Positions 1-6,918 of a DNA stretch of 19,893 nucleotides are shown piece after piece. The DNA comes from Lachnospiraceae bacterium (GTDB lineage: Bacteria; Bacillota; Clostridia; Lachnospirales; Lachnospiraceae). The notes below the pieces were generated by a model. That model was not told the origin of the DNA and ran no database searches. It worked only from the letters and a program-made list of their open reading frames with translations. Position numbers and translations under genes: made by a program. The stretch lies in the NCBI GenBank assembly GCA_017461685.1, contig JAFTXF010000120.1, positions 1 to 19,893 on the forward strand. The letters run 5' to 3'. Numbering within the stretch: position 1 is the stretch's first letter; the number at the start of each line of letters is the position of its first letter.

Positions 1-95
1 CTTGCTTCGCTAAGGACCGGCGCTTTTCAAGGCCCCTCTACCGGAATATATATCACTTCCGCCGGCAGCCACCGAGTTTCGCAAACGCCTAACCT
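1..95. repeat. Right half of palindromic repeat element (copy 1, cut by window edge)
   Basis: Positions 1-40 are identical to 6820-6859 of the complete element, and 41-95 align to 6860-6913 with scattered substitutions. Both copies end in CCT followed by AATTAT. The left half would lie outside the window. The element ends 35 bp before the start codon of the membrane protein at 131, so it may form part of that gene's leader or promoter region. Confidence 0.85.
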
Positions 96-130
96 AATTA
101 TACAAAAGAGGAAAGGCAAGGCACTGTAAA

Positions 131-2137
131 ATGCAAAGTTTAAGACTTATTTCCCGGCTGAAACCTATAGCAGACAAATTTTCCAAATATCTTCCGATTG
201 TTTTGATTTTAATGACCGTAGGCAGAATATTAATCGGTCTCAGAATCCCTTATCTGATTTTGGCGGACCAGTTCTATGATGACCGTATGATGTATGAAAA
301 TGCACTTAATATTGTAAACGGTGTATGGCTTGGTCCTTACGATGCCTACGCCCTGACCAAGGGAATCGGCTATTCTCTGTTTCTGATATTAGCCAAAAAG
401 CTGTGCATTCCTTACTCTCTATTACTGGCTATTTTGAATGTGGCAGGTGCTTATCTGCTTACGAAAGCCATTTCAGAGGTCATTCGGGACAAATATGCAT
501 GCGCAGTCATATATGGATTATTACTGTTTTCCCCGATTAATCTGACTATGTTTGTTACCCAGAGATTATACCGAATGGCTATTATTCCAAGTATGGTGGA
601 AATTGTTTTTGCCGGGATGATAGGCTTAACCTTGAGGCGAAACTGCTCCTTAAAAAAGCAGCTGCCCTGGTCTATTCTGGCAGGAATTTCCCTGGCGTTC
701 TTCTGGCAGATTCGTGAAGATTCTATTTGGATTTTACCTTTTGTGGCGGTTCTTACTATTATAAATGTTATTTGCATTATTTTCTTTTGTCGGGAAAAGG
801 CCAAAATACAGCGCATTTTACTTGCGGTTCTTCCTGTCGTATTTTTACTGGCCGGTAACTTAGGTGTAGCAGCTATCAACCAACATAACTACGGTGTATT
901 TGTGACAAACGACAGAACCGACGGAAGCTTTGGAGAAATGATGTCTCTCCTTTACCGGATAGAAGGCGAAGAAAGTACCGAGGATATCTGGATTACCAAA
1001 GATGTGATATACCAGGCCGAAGAAGTCAGTCCTACCCTGCAGCAGGTAAAACCTGTATTAGACAGATATATAGACGACTGGGCAGGCGGTGAGGAAATAA
1101 AAGGCGACCACTACAGTTGGGTCATTCGCGGTGCTGTTGAGACGGCCGGTTTCGCACCCGACGCAGTGACTGCAGAACAATTTTATGCAAGTGTAGTGGA
1201 AGAACTTCATCAAGCCATTGATACCGGAGTACTCCGGCTCAAAGATGACGGCTCCATTTATTTTTCCTCCCAGGCCAAGGGCATCCGTCTGCAGGAAATC
1301 CCCGGATTTCTTGGAGATGCGCTCTTAAATATCTGGGAAATTGCAGGCTATACGGAATGTGCGCTGGACGGCGGTGCCAAAAGTACAGGCGCCATGCAGG
1401 ATATCCGCAGAATTGAAGCCTTCACTTCCGGTTTGGGTATTTATCAGGATTCCTATACCGTTTCAGCAAAGGGGTGGATTTTTGCAAAAGATGATGACGC
1501 AGAATTGACCTGCATATTAAGCCGTACAGACGGCGAACAGATGCAGGGGATCATTTTGCACGAAAGTGGAGATGTGGCAGAAAGCTATCAGTCATATGCA
1601 AATGCTTCAAATGCCAGATTTGCATTTGAATATCTGGAACAAGAAGAGGCCTCCTATGTTATGGATGTATATTTAGATGGAATCTATTATACTACGCTGA
1701 ATTTTGAAGATTATGAAGACAATAATATTGTATGCCATGTAGAAAGCTTTCAAAATGAGCGGTTATTTGATTACAACGCCGAATACAGCAGCGGCATGGT
1801 TTCTCTGGCTAATAAACTGAATCAGATTTATCAGATTTTCGGCAAACCATGCTTTGTAGTTGCTTTATTGTGCTTTGCGGTATTAGCCTTCTGGGTAATA
1901 ACCGGGCTTTTTCATAAGCGATATGATTATCTGGAGATGTGGGTGATTATGACAGGAGTCCTTTTAAGTGCTGTTCTGCTGCGATTTGGCAATAGTCTGT
2001 TTACCAGCTGGTTTACGGAGGATATGCAGAAGTTTATAAACAGCTTCTACTCCTGCGGTGTGTATATTTTGATTCAGATATTTAAATATCTTTCTATTGC
2101 AACCTTTTTGTACGCACTGATGCGTAAATGCAAATAG
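131..2137 (+). CDS. Large polytopic membrane protein, GT-C glycosyltransferase-like
   Basis: A 668-residue membrane protein. The N-terminal third has about seven hydrophobic segments (roughly residues 20-44, 93-113, 122-142, 150-168, 178-195, 199-218, 230-250). A large hydrophilic, probably extracytoplasmic domain follows (about 251-575), and three or four more membrane segments end the protein. The first extracytoplasmic loop carries acidic residues (DQFYDD, about residues 46-51), as GT-C fold glycosyltransferases do where they bind a lipid-linked sugar or metal. Only this topology and loop support the assignment; I do not recognise a named family. An AGAGGAAAGG purine tract lies about 15 nt before the ATG. 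The gene follows a palindromic repeat and converges on the AraC-type regulator. A role in cell-wall or capsule glycan assembly is an inference; a membrane protein of unknown function is the safe reading. Confidence 0.8.
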   Translation: MQSLRLISRLKPIADKFSKYLPIVLILMTVGRILIGLRIPYLILADQFYDDRMMYENALNIVNGVWLGPYDAYALTKGIGYSLFLILAKKLCIPYSLLLAILNVAGAYLLTKAISEVIRDKYACAVIYGLLLFSPINLTMFVTQRLYRMAIIPSMVEIVFAGMIGLTLRRNCSLKKQLPWSILAGISLAFFWQIREDSIWILPFVAVLTIINVICIIFFCREKAKIQRILLAVLPVVFLLAGNLGVAAINQHNYGVFVTNDRTDGSFGEMMSLLYRIEGEESTEDIWITKDVIYQAEEVSPTLQQVKPVLDRYIDDWAGGEEIKGDHYSWVIRGAVETAGFAPDAVTAEQFYASVVEELHQAIDTGVLRLKDDGSIYFSSQAKGIRLQEIPGFLGDALLNIWEIAGYTECALDGGAKSTGAMQDIRRIEAFTSGLGIYQDSYTVSAKGWIFAKDDDAELTCILSRTDGEQMQGIILHESGDVAESYQSYANASNARFAFEYLEQEEASYVMDVYLDGIYYTTLNFEDYEDNNIVCHVESFQNERLFDYNAEYSSGMVSLANKLNQIYQIFGKPCFVVALLCFAVLAFWVITGLFHKRYDYLEMWVIMTGVLLSAVLLRFGNSLFTSWFTEDMQKFINSFYSCGVYILIQIFKYLSIATFLYALMRKCK

Positions 2138-2165
2138 GCAGCGCGACAATTACAACCCAGGCACT

Positions 2166-2194
2166 TGCGTAATATTGTAAAATCTGATTACGCA
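2166..2194. terminator. Hairpin between convergent genes
   Basis: TGCGTAAT (2166-2173) is the exact reverse complement of ATTACGCA (2187-2194), giving an 8-bp stem and 13-nt loop. It sits between the stop of the membrane protein (2137) and the stop of the AraC regulator (2205), where a bidirectional terminator is expected. There is no clean T-run on either side, so termination is only likely. Confidence 0.4.
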
Positions 2195-2204
2195 GATTAA
2201 CACT

Positions 2205-2981
2205 TTACTCCCGCATTCGCTCTACGTATTGTTTGGGAGTACAATCAAACTCGGACTTGAATACGCGATAAAAGGTGCGTTCGGAACGAAAACCGCTCTC
2301 ATAAACGCAGTAACTGACCGGCTCACCTTTTTCCAAAAGACGTACTGCCTCGCGGAGTCTGATCATGGCTACATACTGATTAAAACCAATGCCCAGGGTC
2401 TCCTTAAAATTTCTGGACAGGTAGCTTGCGTTAAAACCAAGTGCAGATGCGGTAGATACAAGTGTGATGTCATCTCTAAAATGATCATTCAAATACAAAA
2501 GTGCCTGTGTGATACTATCTCTTTCAGATACCATCAGCGTGTCTGTCAAATCGATACTCTGAAGCAAAAGTCCCAGTGCCACACTTACGCAGCCGTCGGT
2601 GATCAGGCTGTTTTTTTGTTTTACTATCATCTCACAGCATTTACTGATACCGTTGAACAGCTCCGGGGCATCTACAAAAGGGGATGCCAGCTTCTTCCCA
2701 TTAAATTCCTTATAATTGCATACCGGAGCAATGAGAACTGTGCACTTTGCCTCACCTACCGGTTCATATCGATGCGCATCATAGCTGAGACTTATTGCCA
2801 ATTCACCGCTTCTCATCCGTCTATAATGCTCATTGATCCATACATCCACCTCTCCCTCGTCTACAAGGTACAGCTCCAAAAGTGAATGAAAGTGAAAGAA
2901 GGTTCTGGTTGCCTCTCCCCTGTAACCGCAGTGTATTTTATTGTTCTTTTCCCGCTTTACATGTAACTGTGGATTATCCAT
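2205..2981 (-). CDS. AraC/XylS-family transcriptional regulator
   Basis: A 258-residue regulator. The N-terminal half (about residues 25-80, including HFHSLLELYLVDEG) looks like the cupin sensor domain of AraC-type proteins. The C-terminal 100 residues hold two helix-turn-helix units: about 174-197 (ASALGFNASYLSRNFKETLG) and 222-246 (VYESGFRSERTFYRVFKSEF, followed by the family's typical TPKQYV). The start at 2981 is chosen because GGAG lies five bases upstream of it. An in-frame ATG at 3005 adds eight residues but has no ribosome binding site. The gene is divergent from the MATE exporter with about 110 bp between start codons, so control of that exporter in response to a small ligand is the natural guess. 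The ligand is not visible from sequence. Confidence 0.93.
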   Translation of the reverse strand: MDNPQLHVKREKNNKIHCGYRGEATRTFFHFHSLLELYLVDEGEVDVWINEHYRRMRSGELAISLSYDAHRYEPVGEAKCTVLIAPVCNYKEFNGKKLASPFVDAPELFNGISKCCEMIVKQKNSLITDGCVSVALGLLLQSIDLTDTLMVSERDSITQALLYLNDHFRDDITLVSTASALGFNASYLSRNFKETLGIGFNQYVAMIRLREAVRLLEKGEPVSYCVYESGFRSERTFYRVFKSEFDCTPKQYVERMRE

Positions 2982-3044
2982 ACTCACTCCGTAAAAATAT
3001 GTCATAAATTATTGAGATTTTGTCAACAAATTGCCAAAATCTTT

Positions 3045-3053
3045 TGTTATAAT
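3045..3053 (+). promoter_or_regulatory. Extended -10 promoter for the MATE gene
   Basis: TGTTATAAT is an exact extended -10 element (TGn plus TATAAT), about 40 bp before the MATE start codon. TTGTCA at 3020-3025 is too far upstream (22-bp spacer) to be an ideal -35, which fits an activator-dependent or extended -10 promoter. The divergent AraC-type regulator starts just to the left. Confidence 0.55.
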
Positions 3054-3093
3054 TATACCAATAAAATCCACCAAGTCAAGGAGATTAACCATT

Positions 3094-4454
3094 ATGTTTT
3101 CTAACCGTGATTTATTAAAAATGATACTGCCATCGATCATTCAGCAGGTGCTGGCAATAACCGTCAGTACAGCCGATTCCATAATGGTGGCCAGTGCCGG
3201 TGAGGCAGCCGTATCGGGTGTATCCCTTGTGGGAACTCTGGATTCATTACTCATCATTGCATTTTCGTCCCTTGTTTCGGGCGGTGCAGTCATCGTATCA
3301 CACACGCTGGGGAATCGAAATGAAAAACTTGCACGAGAATGTGCGAAACAACTGATTTATGTAGCAACGGGTATCGCATTGTTCCTAACGATAGTGATGA
3401 GTATTTTTTGTATGCCCATGCTTTCCCTGTTATACGGAAATGCAGAACAGGATGTGCTTTTCAATGCAAATAGTTATTTGCGAATCATGGTGCTTTCCTT
3501 CCCTTTTCTTGCCCTATATAATTCCTGTGAAGCACTTTTTCGCGTAATGGGCAACACCATGATATCCATGATATTATCTTTTATCATGAATGCGATCAAC
3601 ATCGCCGGGAATGCATTATTTATCTTTGGATTTGAGATGGGCACTGCCGGTGCTGCATTGGCAACACTGATATCACGTATTCTGTGTTCCGTGATAATGA
3701 TATTGCTTCTCCACAATCGAAAAAATGATGTCTATATTGAAAACCTGTTTTCTTACCGTCCTGATTTTAACGTGATCAAGAAGATTCTTCATATCGGTGT
3801 ACCACACGGACTCGAAAGCAGTATGTTTCAATTCGGTCGTCTTGTGACCCAAGTACTTATTTCATCCATGGGAACCGCCTCAATCGCAGCAAACTCTGTG
3901 GCGAACACCCTTGCTAACTATCTGTATATGCCCAGCAATGCCATACAAAACTGTGCTGTTACAGTAGTGGGACGATGTGTAGGAGCAGGTGAAAAGAACA
4001 GGCAAAAAAATATTCCAAAACCCTATTGCTGTGGACCTATGTATCCATGTGGGCAGTTTCGCTTCTGCTGTTTGTATTGGCAAGCCCTATCATCGGTGTA
4101 TACGATTTATCAGAAAAGGGAACTCTGCTTGCTCTGCAGCTAACCCTGTTTCATGCGGTGTGTACATCACTTATACGCCCCCCTGCTTTCATATTTCCCA
4201 GCATATTCCGATCTGCGGGTGATGTTTGGTATTCCCTCATCGTATCCACCGTCTCCATGTGGAGTGTTCGTGTGGGTCTGGCATACATATTGTCCCTTGA
4301 AAGTGTCACTATATGTTCTCTGACGATTCCCGGAGTGGGACTTGGAATATTTGGTGTATGGATAGCTATGATCGCCGATTGGGTACTGCGTGCAGTGCTT
4401 TTCACCCTGCATTTTATCAAAGAAAAATGGTTAACTCAAACGGCACTCATGTAA
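3094..4454 (+). pseudogene. MATE-family multidrug/Na+ antiporter, frameshifted
   Basis: Reads as one MATE transporter of about 453 residues, the normal family length, but in two frames. The first frame runs from ATG 3094 (AAGGAG ribosome binding site at 3078-3083) to about 3993 and ends GAGE. The second runs from about 3993 (KEQAKKYSKTLLLW) to the stop at 4452-4454. Without a shift the first frame runs into unrelated sequence and stops at 4143. Joining the frames restores the GAGEKEQAKKY-type helix found mid-protein in MATE transporters. The simplest cause is loss of one A from the A-run at 3992-3995 (now four A, expected five). The protein would have about 12 membrane helices and export drugs or cationic metabolites using an ion gradient. 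It is divergent from an AraC regulator. The lesion could be a real mutation or a sequencing error; the rest of the sequence shows no other decay. Confidence 0.9.
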
Positions 4455-4474
4455 AATATATTTCCTACAACTTC

Positions 4475-4500
4475 AGGTGTTTGCGAAACTCAGTGGCCGA
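4475..4500. repeat. Remnant of the palindromic repeat's outer arm
   Basis: AGGTGTTTGCGAAACTCAGT and the next few bases match the outer arm of the element (compare 6707-6730, and the reverse complement of 74-95). The similarity stops after about 26 bp, and no core or second arm follows. It lies between the convergent MATE and C_GCAxxG_C_C genes. Confidence 0.6.
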
Positions 4501-4506
4501 CTACTT

Positions 4507-4553
4507 AAAAAGAGGAGCAATTCTCCCATTTCACGGAAGAATATGCTCCTCTA
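4507..4553 (-). terminator. Intrinsic terminator overlapping the C_GCAxxG gene stop
   Basis: On the minus strand AGAGGAGCA pairs with TGCTCCTCT, with an inner ATTCTTCC/GGGAGAAT stem (one wobble), followed by TTTTT. The upstream arm lies inside the last codons of the C_GCAxxG_C_C gene and the loop holds its stop codon. On the plus strand the hairpin is followed by ATAATTTT, so it may also stop MATE transcription. Confidence 0.8.
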
Positions 4554-4980
4554 TAATTTTGGCGGCTGTTTCCACGCAGCCCAGACACGGTCTGCTCTCA
4601 TAATACGCCAATGTGCGCTCGCTGGGTGCCGGTGGCTCCTCCTGCCCTTTTTCCAGTCCCAAAATCTCCCTGCACACAATGCTTTTCTGTTCTTTTAAGA
4701 AATATGCTATCAGCTCTCTTTCTCTGGTATAAATGCGTGTCTTGCCTTCCTGGTCGGAAGGATCCGCATTGCCTTCGAAGAAGCCCAAAAGCATGGTCAT
4801 GGCGGAGACTGTTCCGCACACTTCTCTCATACGGCCAAAGCCTGCGCCAAAAGGAGAACTGAAAGCAGCAGCCTCTTCTTCTGACATACCAAGTAAATCT
4901 GCAAATGCCACAAATACAGACTGGGCGCAATTGTACCCTTTTAGAAAATTCTCTCTGGCCTTTAATACTCTCTCTGACAT
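4531..4980 (-). CDS. C_GCAxxG_C_C family putative redox protein
   Basis: A 149-residue protein of the C_GCAxxG_C_C family (putative redox-active, often near metal or electron-transfer genes). Visible hallmarks are GYNCAQSV (C18), FGAGFGRMREVCGTVSAM (C55), IVCREILG (C103) and RPCLGCVETAAKIIEEH (C132, C135). The spaced cysteines suggest metal or Fe-S binding, but the biochemical role of the family is not established. The start at 4980 is chosen because GGAGAA ends 3 bases before it; the ORF is open for eight codons further upstream. That Shine-Dalgarno directly abuts the T-tract of a terminator-like hairpin at 4990-5030, so expression may depend on read-through or attenuation. No separate promoter was identified. 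Its own terminator overlaps the stop codon. Confidence 0.9.
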   Translation of the reverse strand: MSERVLKARENFLKGYNCAQSVFVAFADLLGMSEEEAAAFSSPFGAGFGRMREVCGTVSAMTMLLGFFEGNADPSDQEGKTRIYTRERELIAYFLKEQKSIVCREILGLEKGQEEPPAPSERTLAYYESRPCLGCVETAAKIIEEHILP

Positions 4981-4989
4981 AACTTCTCC

Positions 4990-5030
4990 AAAAAACCTAT
5001 GCAAGATACAAAAACTGCGTCCTGCATAGG
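4990..5030 (-). terminator. Terminator or attenuator between SEC-C and C_GCAxxG genes
   Basis: On the minus strand CCTATGCA (5030-5023) pairs exactly with TGCATAGG (5003-4996) and is followed at once by six T (4995-4990). It lies 25 bp after the SEC-C gene stop. The T-run touches the ribosome binding site of the next gene (4989-4984). Confidence 0.75.
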
Positions 5031-5054
5031 TCCTTCTCTACTTGTATGCAATAA

Positions 5055-5558
5055 TTAGTTGCGTCCGCAGCACTTCTTGTACTTCTTACCGGAACCGCAT
5101 GGACATGGGTCATTTGGATAAACCTTTGCTTCCTTTACAATAGTGGTAGAAGACTTCTGCTCTTTGTAAAGCTCCTTCTGTCTGTCCTCATCCAGAATAG
5201 CATTCCACTCTTCTAATTCATACAGCCAGTCGGCCTTTGCTGCTACCATGTTCTTGTATAAAAGCTCTGTGTCATAACCTAACTGAACCTGGGTATCCTC
5301 TTCCATAGTATCGATCGGATTTGCCGCCTTCAAGGAATCATTGATACCATCCAGGAAACCGGTCATAGTCATGATATCTACGCCGAACTTCTCAGCCAGT
5401 TCCTTCACTGTGCCCTTTACAACTTCATTTGGATTCTTTAAAATCTCCTTGTAAATCTCGGTCTCTTTGTCGAAATAAACAGCCCAGAATCTCTGAAGGC
5501 TGCCCTGATCCATTGTCTCATCATAGGCAATTTTGTGCCATGTATCTAATAAAGCCAT
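5055..5558 (-). CDS. SEC-C metal-binding domain protein
   Basis: A 167-residue protein ending in a SEC-C motif, CPCGSGKKYKKCC (residues 152-164), the zinc-binding tail first described at the C-terminus of SecA. The preceding about 145 residues are acidic, helical and without a recognised domain. SEC-C proteins of this size in Clostridia are uncharacterised; binding of nucleic acid or the translocation/ribosome machinery is suggested by the domain but unproven. The start is supported by AAGGAG seven bases upstream. It has its own promoter (5594-5622) inside the short gap after greA, and a terminator follows its stop. Confidence 0.92.
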   Translation of the reverse strand: MALLDTWHKIAYDETMDQGSLQRFWAVYFDKETEIYKEILKNPNEVVKGTVKELAEKFGVDIMTMTGFLDGINDSLKAANPIDTMEEDTQVQLGYDTELLYKNMVAAKADWLYELEEWNAILDEDRQKELYKEQKSSTTIVKEAKVYPNDPCPCGSGKKYKKCCGRN

Positions 5559-5593
5559 TGTATTCTCCTTTGCATTAGAAATCTAACTAATTT

Positions 5594-5622
5594 ATTATAC
5601 AATATTTTTCACTAAAATACAA
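5594..5622 (-). promoter_or_regulatory. Sigma-A type promoter for the SEC-C gene
   Basis: On the minus strand TTGTAT (5622-5617), a 17-bp spacer, then a perfect TATAAT (5599-5594), about 36 bp before the SEC-C start codon. The -35 box touches the 3' end of greA. Confidence 0.7.
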
Positions 5623-5623
5623 G

Positions 5624-6127
5624 CTAGAAACTGCGAATTTTGTCAGTGCCGTCATCCACTGTATTCTCCACTGCCTCTACCAAGACAAAATAGCTTCCCC
5701 CGTTTGGCAGGGAAATTTCTACCCGGTCTCCTTTTCGGTGCCCCAATAGTGCTTTACCGATAGGGGATTCGATGCTGATTTTGTTTTCCAGAGAATTACA
5801 TCTGATGGGCGTGACAATCCGGTATGTTTCCAAACTGCCGTCATCCTCAAAACGAACCGTCACTGTATTTTCCAAACCAATCTCATCTTCTCCGGAGCGA
5901 TCCTCAATCACATGCGCAAATTTTAGAACCTTTTCCAGATAACGGATGCGGCTTTCGTTTTTATTCTTCTCACGCTTTGCAGCATAATATTCAAAATTTT
6001 CACTTAAATCGCCCTGGGCTCTGGCTTCCTTCACTGCCTCAAGACATGCCGGACGCACTACCAGCTTTCTGTGCTCTATTTCTGCCTCTATACGCTCTAC
6101 ATCTTTCCTGGTTAACTGCTCTGCCAT
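5624..6127 (-). CDS. greA: Transcription elongation factor GreA/GreB family
   Basis: A 167-residue Gre factor, slightly longer than the usual 158. The N-terminal coiled coil carries the conserved tip GDLSEN (residues 39-44; D40 and E43 correspond to the acidic pair that positions Mg2+ in the RNA polymerase secondary channel) and then FEYYAAKREK. The C-terminal half holds SPIGKALLGHRKGDRVEI, the FKBP-like domain signature. The protein stimulates cleavage of backtracked transcripts. It starts one base after the TGA of the upstream acetyltransferase (GGAG ribosome binding site inside that gene), so the two are translationally coupled. It may be a paralogue rather than the only greA of the genome, since the coil differs from the classical form. 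Confidence 0.93.
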   Translation of the reverse strand: MAEQLTRKDVERIEAEIEHRKLVVRPACLEAVKEARAQGDLSENFEYYAAKREKNKNESRIRYLEKVLKFAHVIEDRSGEDEIGLENTVTVRFEDDGSLETYRIVTPIRCNSLENKISIESPIGKALLGHRKGDRVEISLPNGGSYFVLVEAVENTVDDGTDKIRSF

Positions 6128-6128
6128 C

Positions 6129-6674
6129 TCAAGCTATCTCCTTCTTCAAAATATATCTGCGGTAAACACCTGACTTCACTATCTCCGCCGCCACCTGGTA
6201 GCCCTTGTCCACAACATTCCGCAGGCTGTACCTATTGTCAGGGTGTACGGTAGCCAGTAAAATACGGTAATCCGTCTCCCTTTCAATGATTGCTTCTGCA
6301 GCCTCAATAAACCGGCACTGCAGACCGTGTCCTCTGTATTCCGGCAAGATCACCACAGAATCCATATGCGCTACCAGTTCCAGCTCCGTTCCTGGCATCT
6401 GTAAATAAGTTCCCAGATTACGCTCCGTGACTCCCGAAAAATCCGCCATAAAAAAACCCGCAATACGCTCTGTATCCTGCTCCTTTACTACTGCCTTTAA
6501 GATAAATCCAGAGTCCTCTTTTGCCAAAGGTACATTGCCGATATGCTGCTTGATATATGCCATGTCATCACTGATAAACCACTCCGCCTTCTCCATACCG
6601 GCCGTTACCGTTTCCATAATGTGATTTAATTCCTGCACATCCGCAGGAACTGCTCTTACGATTTTAAACTGCAT
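6129..6674 (-). CDS. GNAT-family N-acetyltransferase
   Basis: A 181-residue acetyltransferase of the GNAT fold. The acetyl-CoA pyrophosphate loop (motif A) is visible as VVILPEYRGHGLQCRFIEAAE (R114-G115-H116-G117-L118), preceded by a central sheet (GFILKAVVKEQDTERIAGFF) and followed by LLATVHPDNRYSLRNVVDKG, which fits motif B. The acceptor substrate cannot be read from sequence. The start at 6674 has AAGGGA nine bases upstream. It leads a two-gene unit with greA (stop and start one base apart). The 207-bp palindromic repeat ends 32 bp upstream, so that element could form its 5' leader. Confidence 0.9.
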   Translation of the reverse strand: MQFKIVRAVPADVQELNHIMETVTAGMEKAEWFISDDMAYIKQHIGNVPLAKEDSGFILKAVVKEQDTERIAGFFMADFSGVTERNLGTYLQMPGTELELVAHMDSVVILPEYRGHGLQCRFIEAAEAIIERETDYRILLATVHPDNRYSLRNVVDKGYQVAAEIVKSGVYRRYILKKEIA

Positions 6675-6706
6675 AATGATTTTCCCTTCACAATACTTAT
6701 GTTTTT

Positions 6707-6913
6707 AGGTATTTGTGAAACTCTGTGGCAGTCAGCCGGAATGATATATATTCCGTCTCGGGGACGTTTCCACTCCGTGAAAAGCTGCAGCGGTACTAAG
6801 CTCAGACTGCGGTTATCACCTTGCTTCGCTAAGGACCGGCGCTTTTCAAGGCCCCTCTATCGGAACATATATCACTCCGGCTGACTGCCGCAGAGTTTCA
6901 CAAATGCCCACCT
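6707..6913. repeat. Complete 207-bp palindromic repeat element
   Basis: The outer arms 6707-6755 and 6860-6913 are near-perfect reverse complements: ATTTGTGAAACTCTGTGGCA pairs with the arm reading TGCCGCAGAGTTTCACAAAT. Inside, GGGG/CCCC, TGAAAAGC/GCTTTTCA and CGGT/ACCG pair in nested order, so the entire element can fold into one long irregular hairpin. It contains no ORF. It fills the gap between the stop of cardiolipin synthase (6919) and the start of GNAT (6674). A partial copy is at 1-95 and a remnant at 4475-4500. It could be a MITE-like repeat, a structured RNA or both. Confidence 0.9.
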
Positions 6914-6918
6914 AATTA

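Noticed and set aside
2229..2885. 218-residue plus-strand ORF opposite the AraC gene
   Set aside because: It is antisense to a clear regulator gene and has no domain pattern or ribosome binding site.
4004..4010. Run of seven A in the MATE gene as a programmed -1 frameshift site
   Set aside because: The second frame already reads a MATE-like KEQA just before the A-run, so the shift more likely lies at 3992-3995. No stimulatory structure was seen, and MATE genes are not known to use frameshifting.
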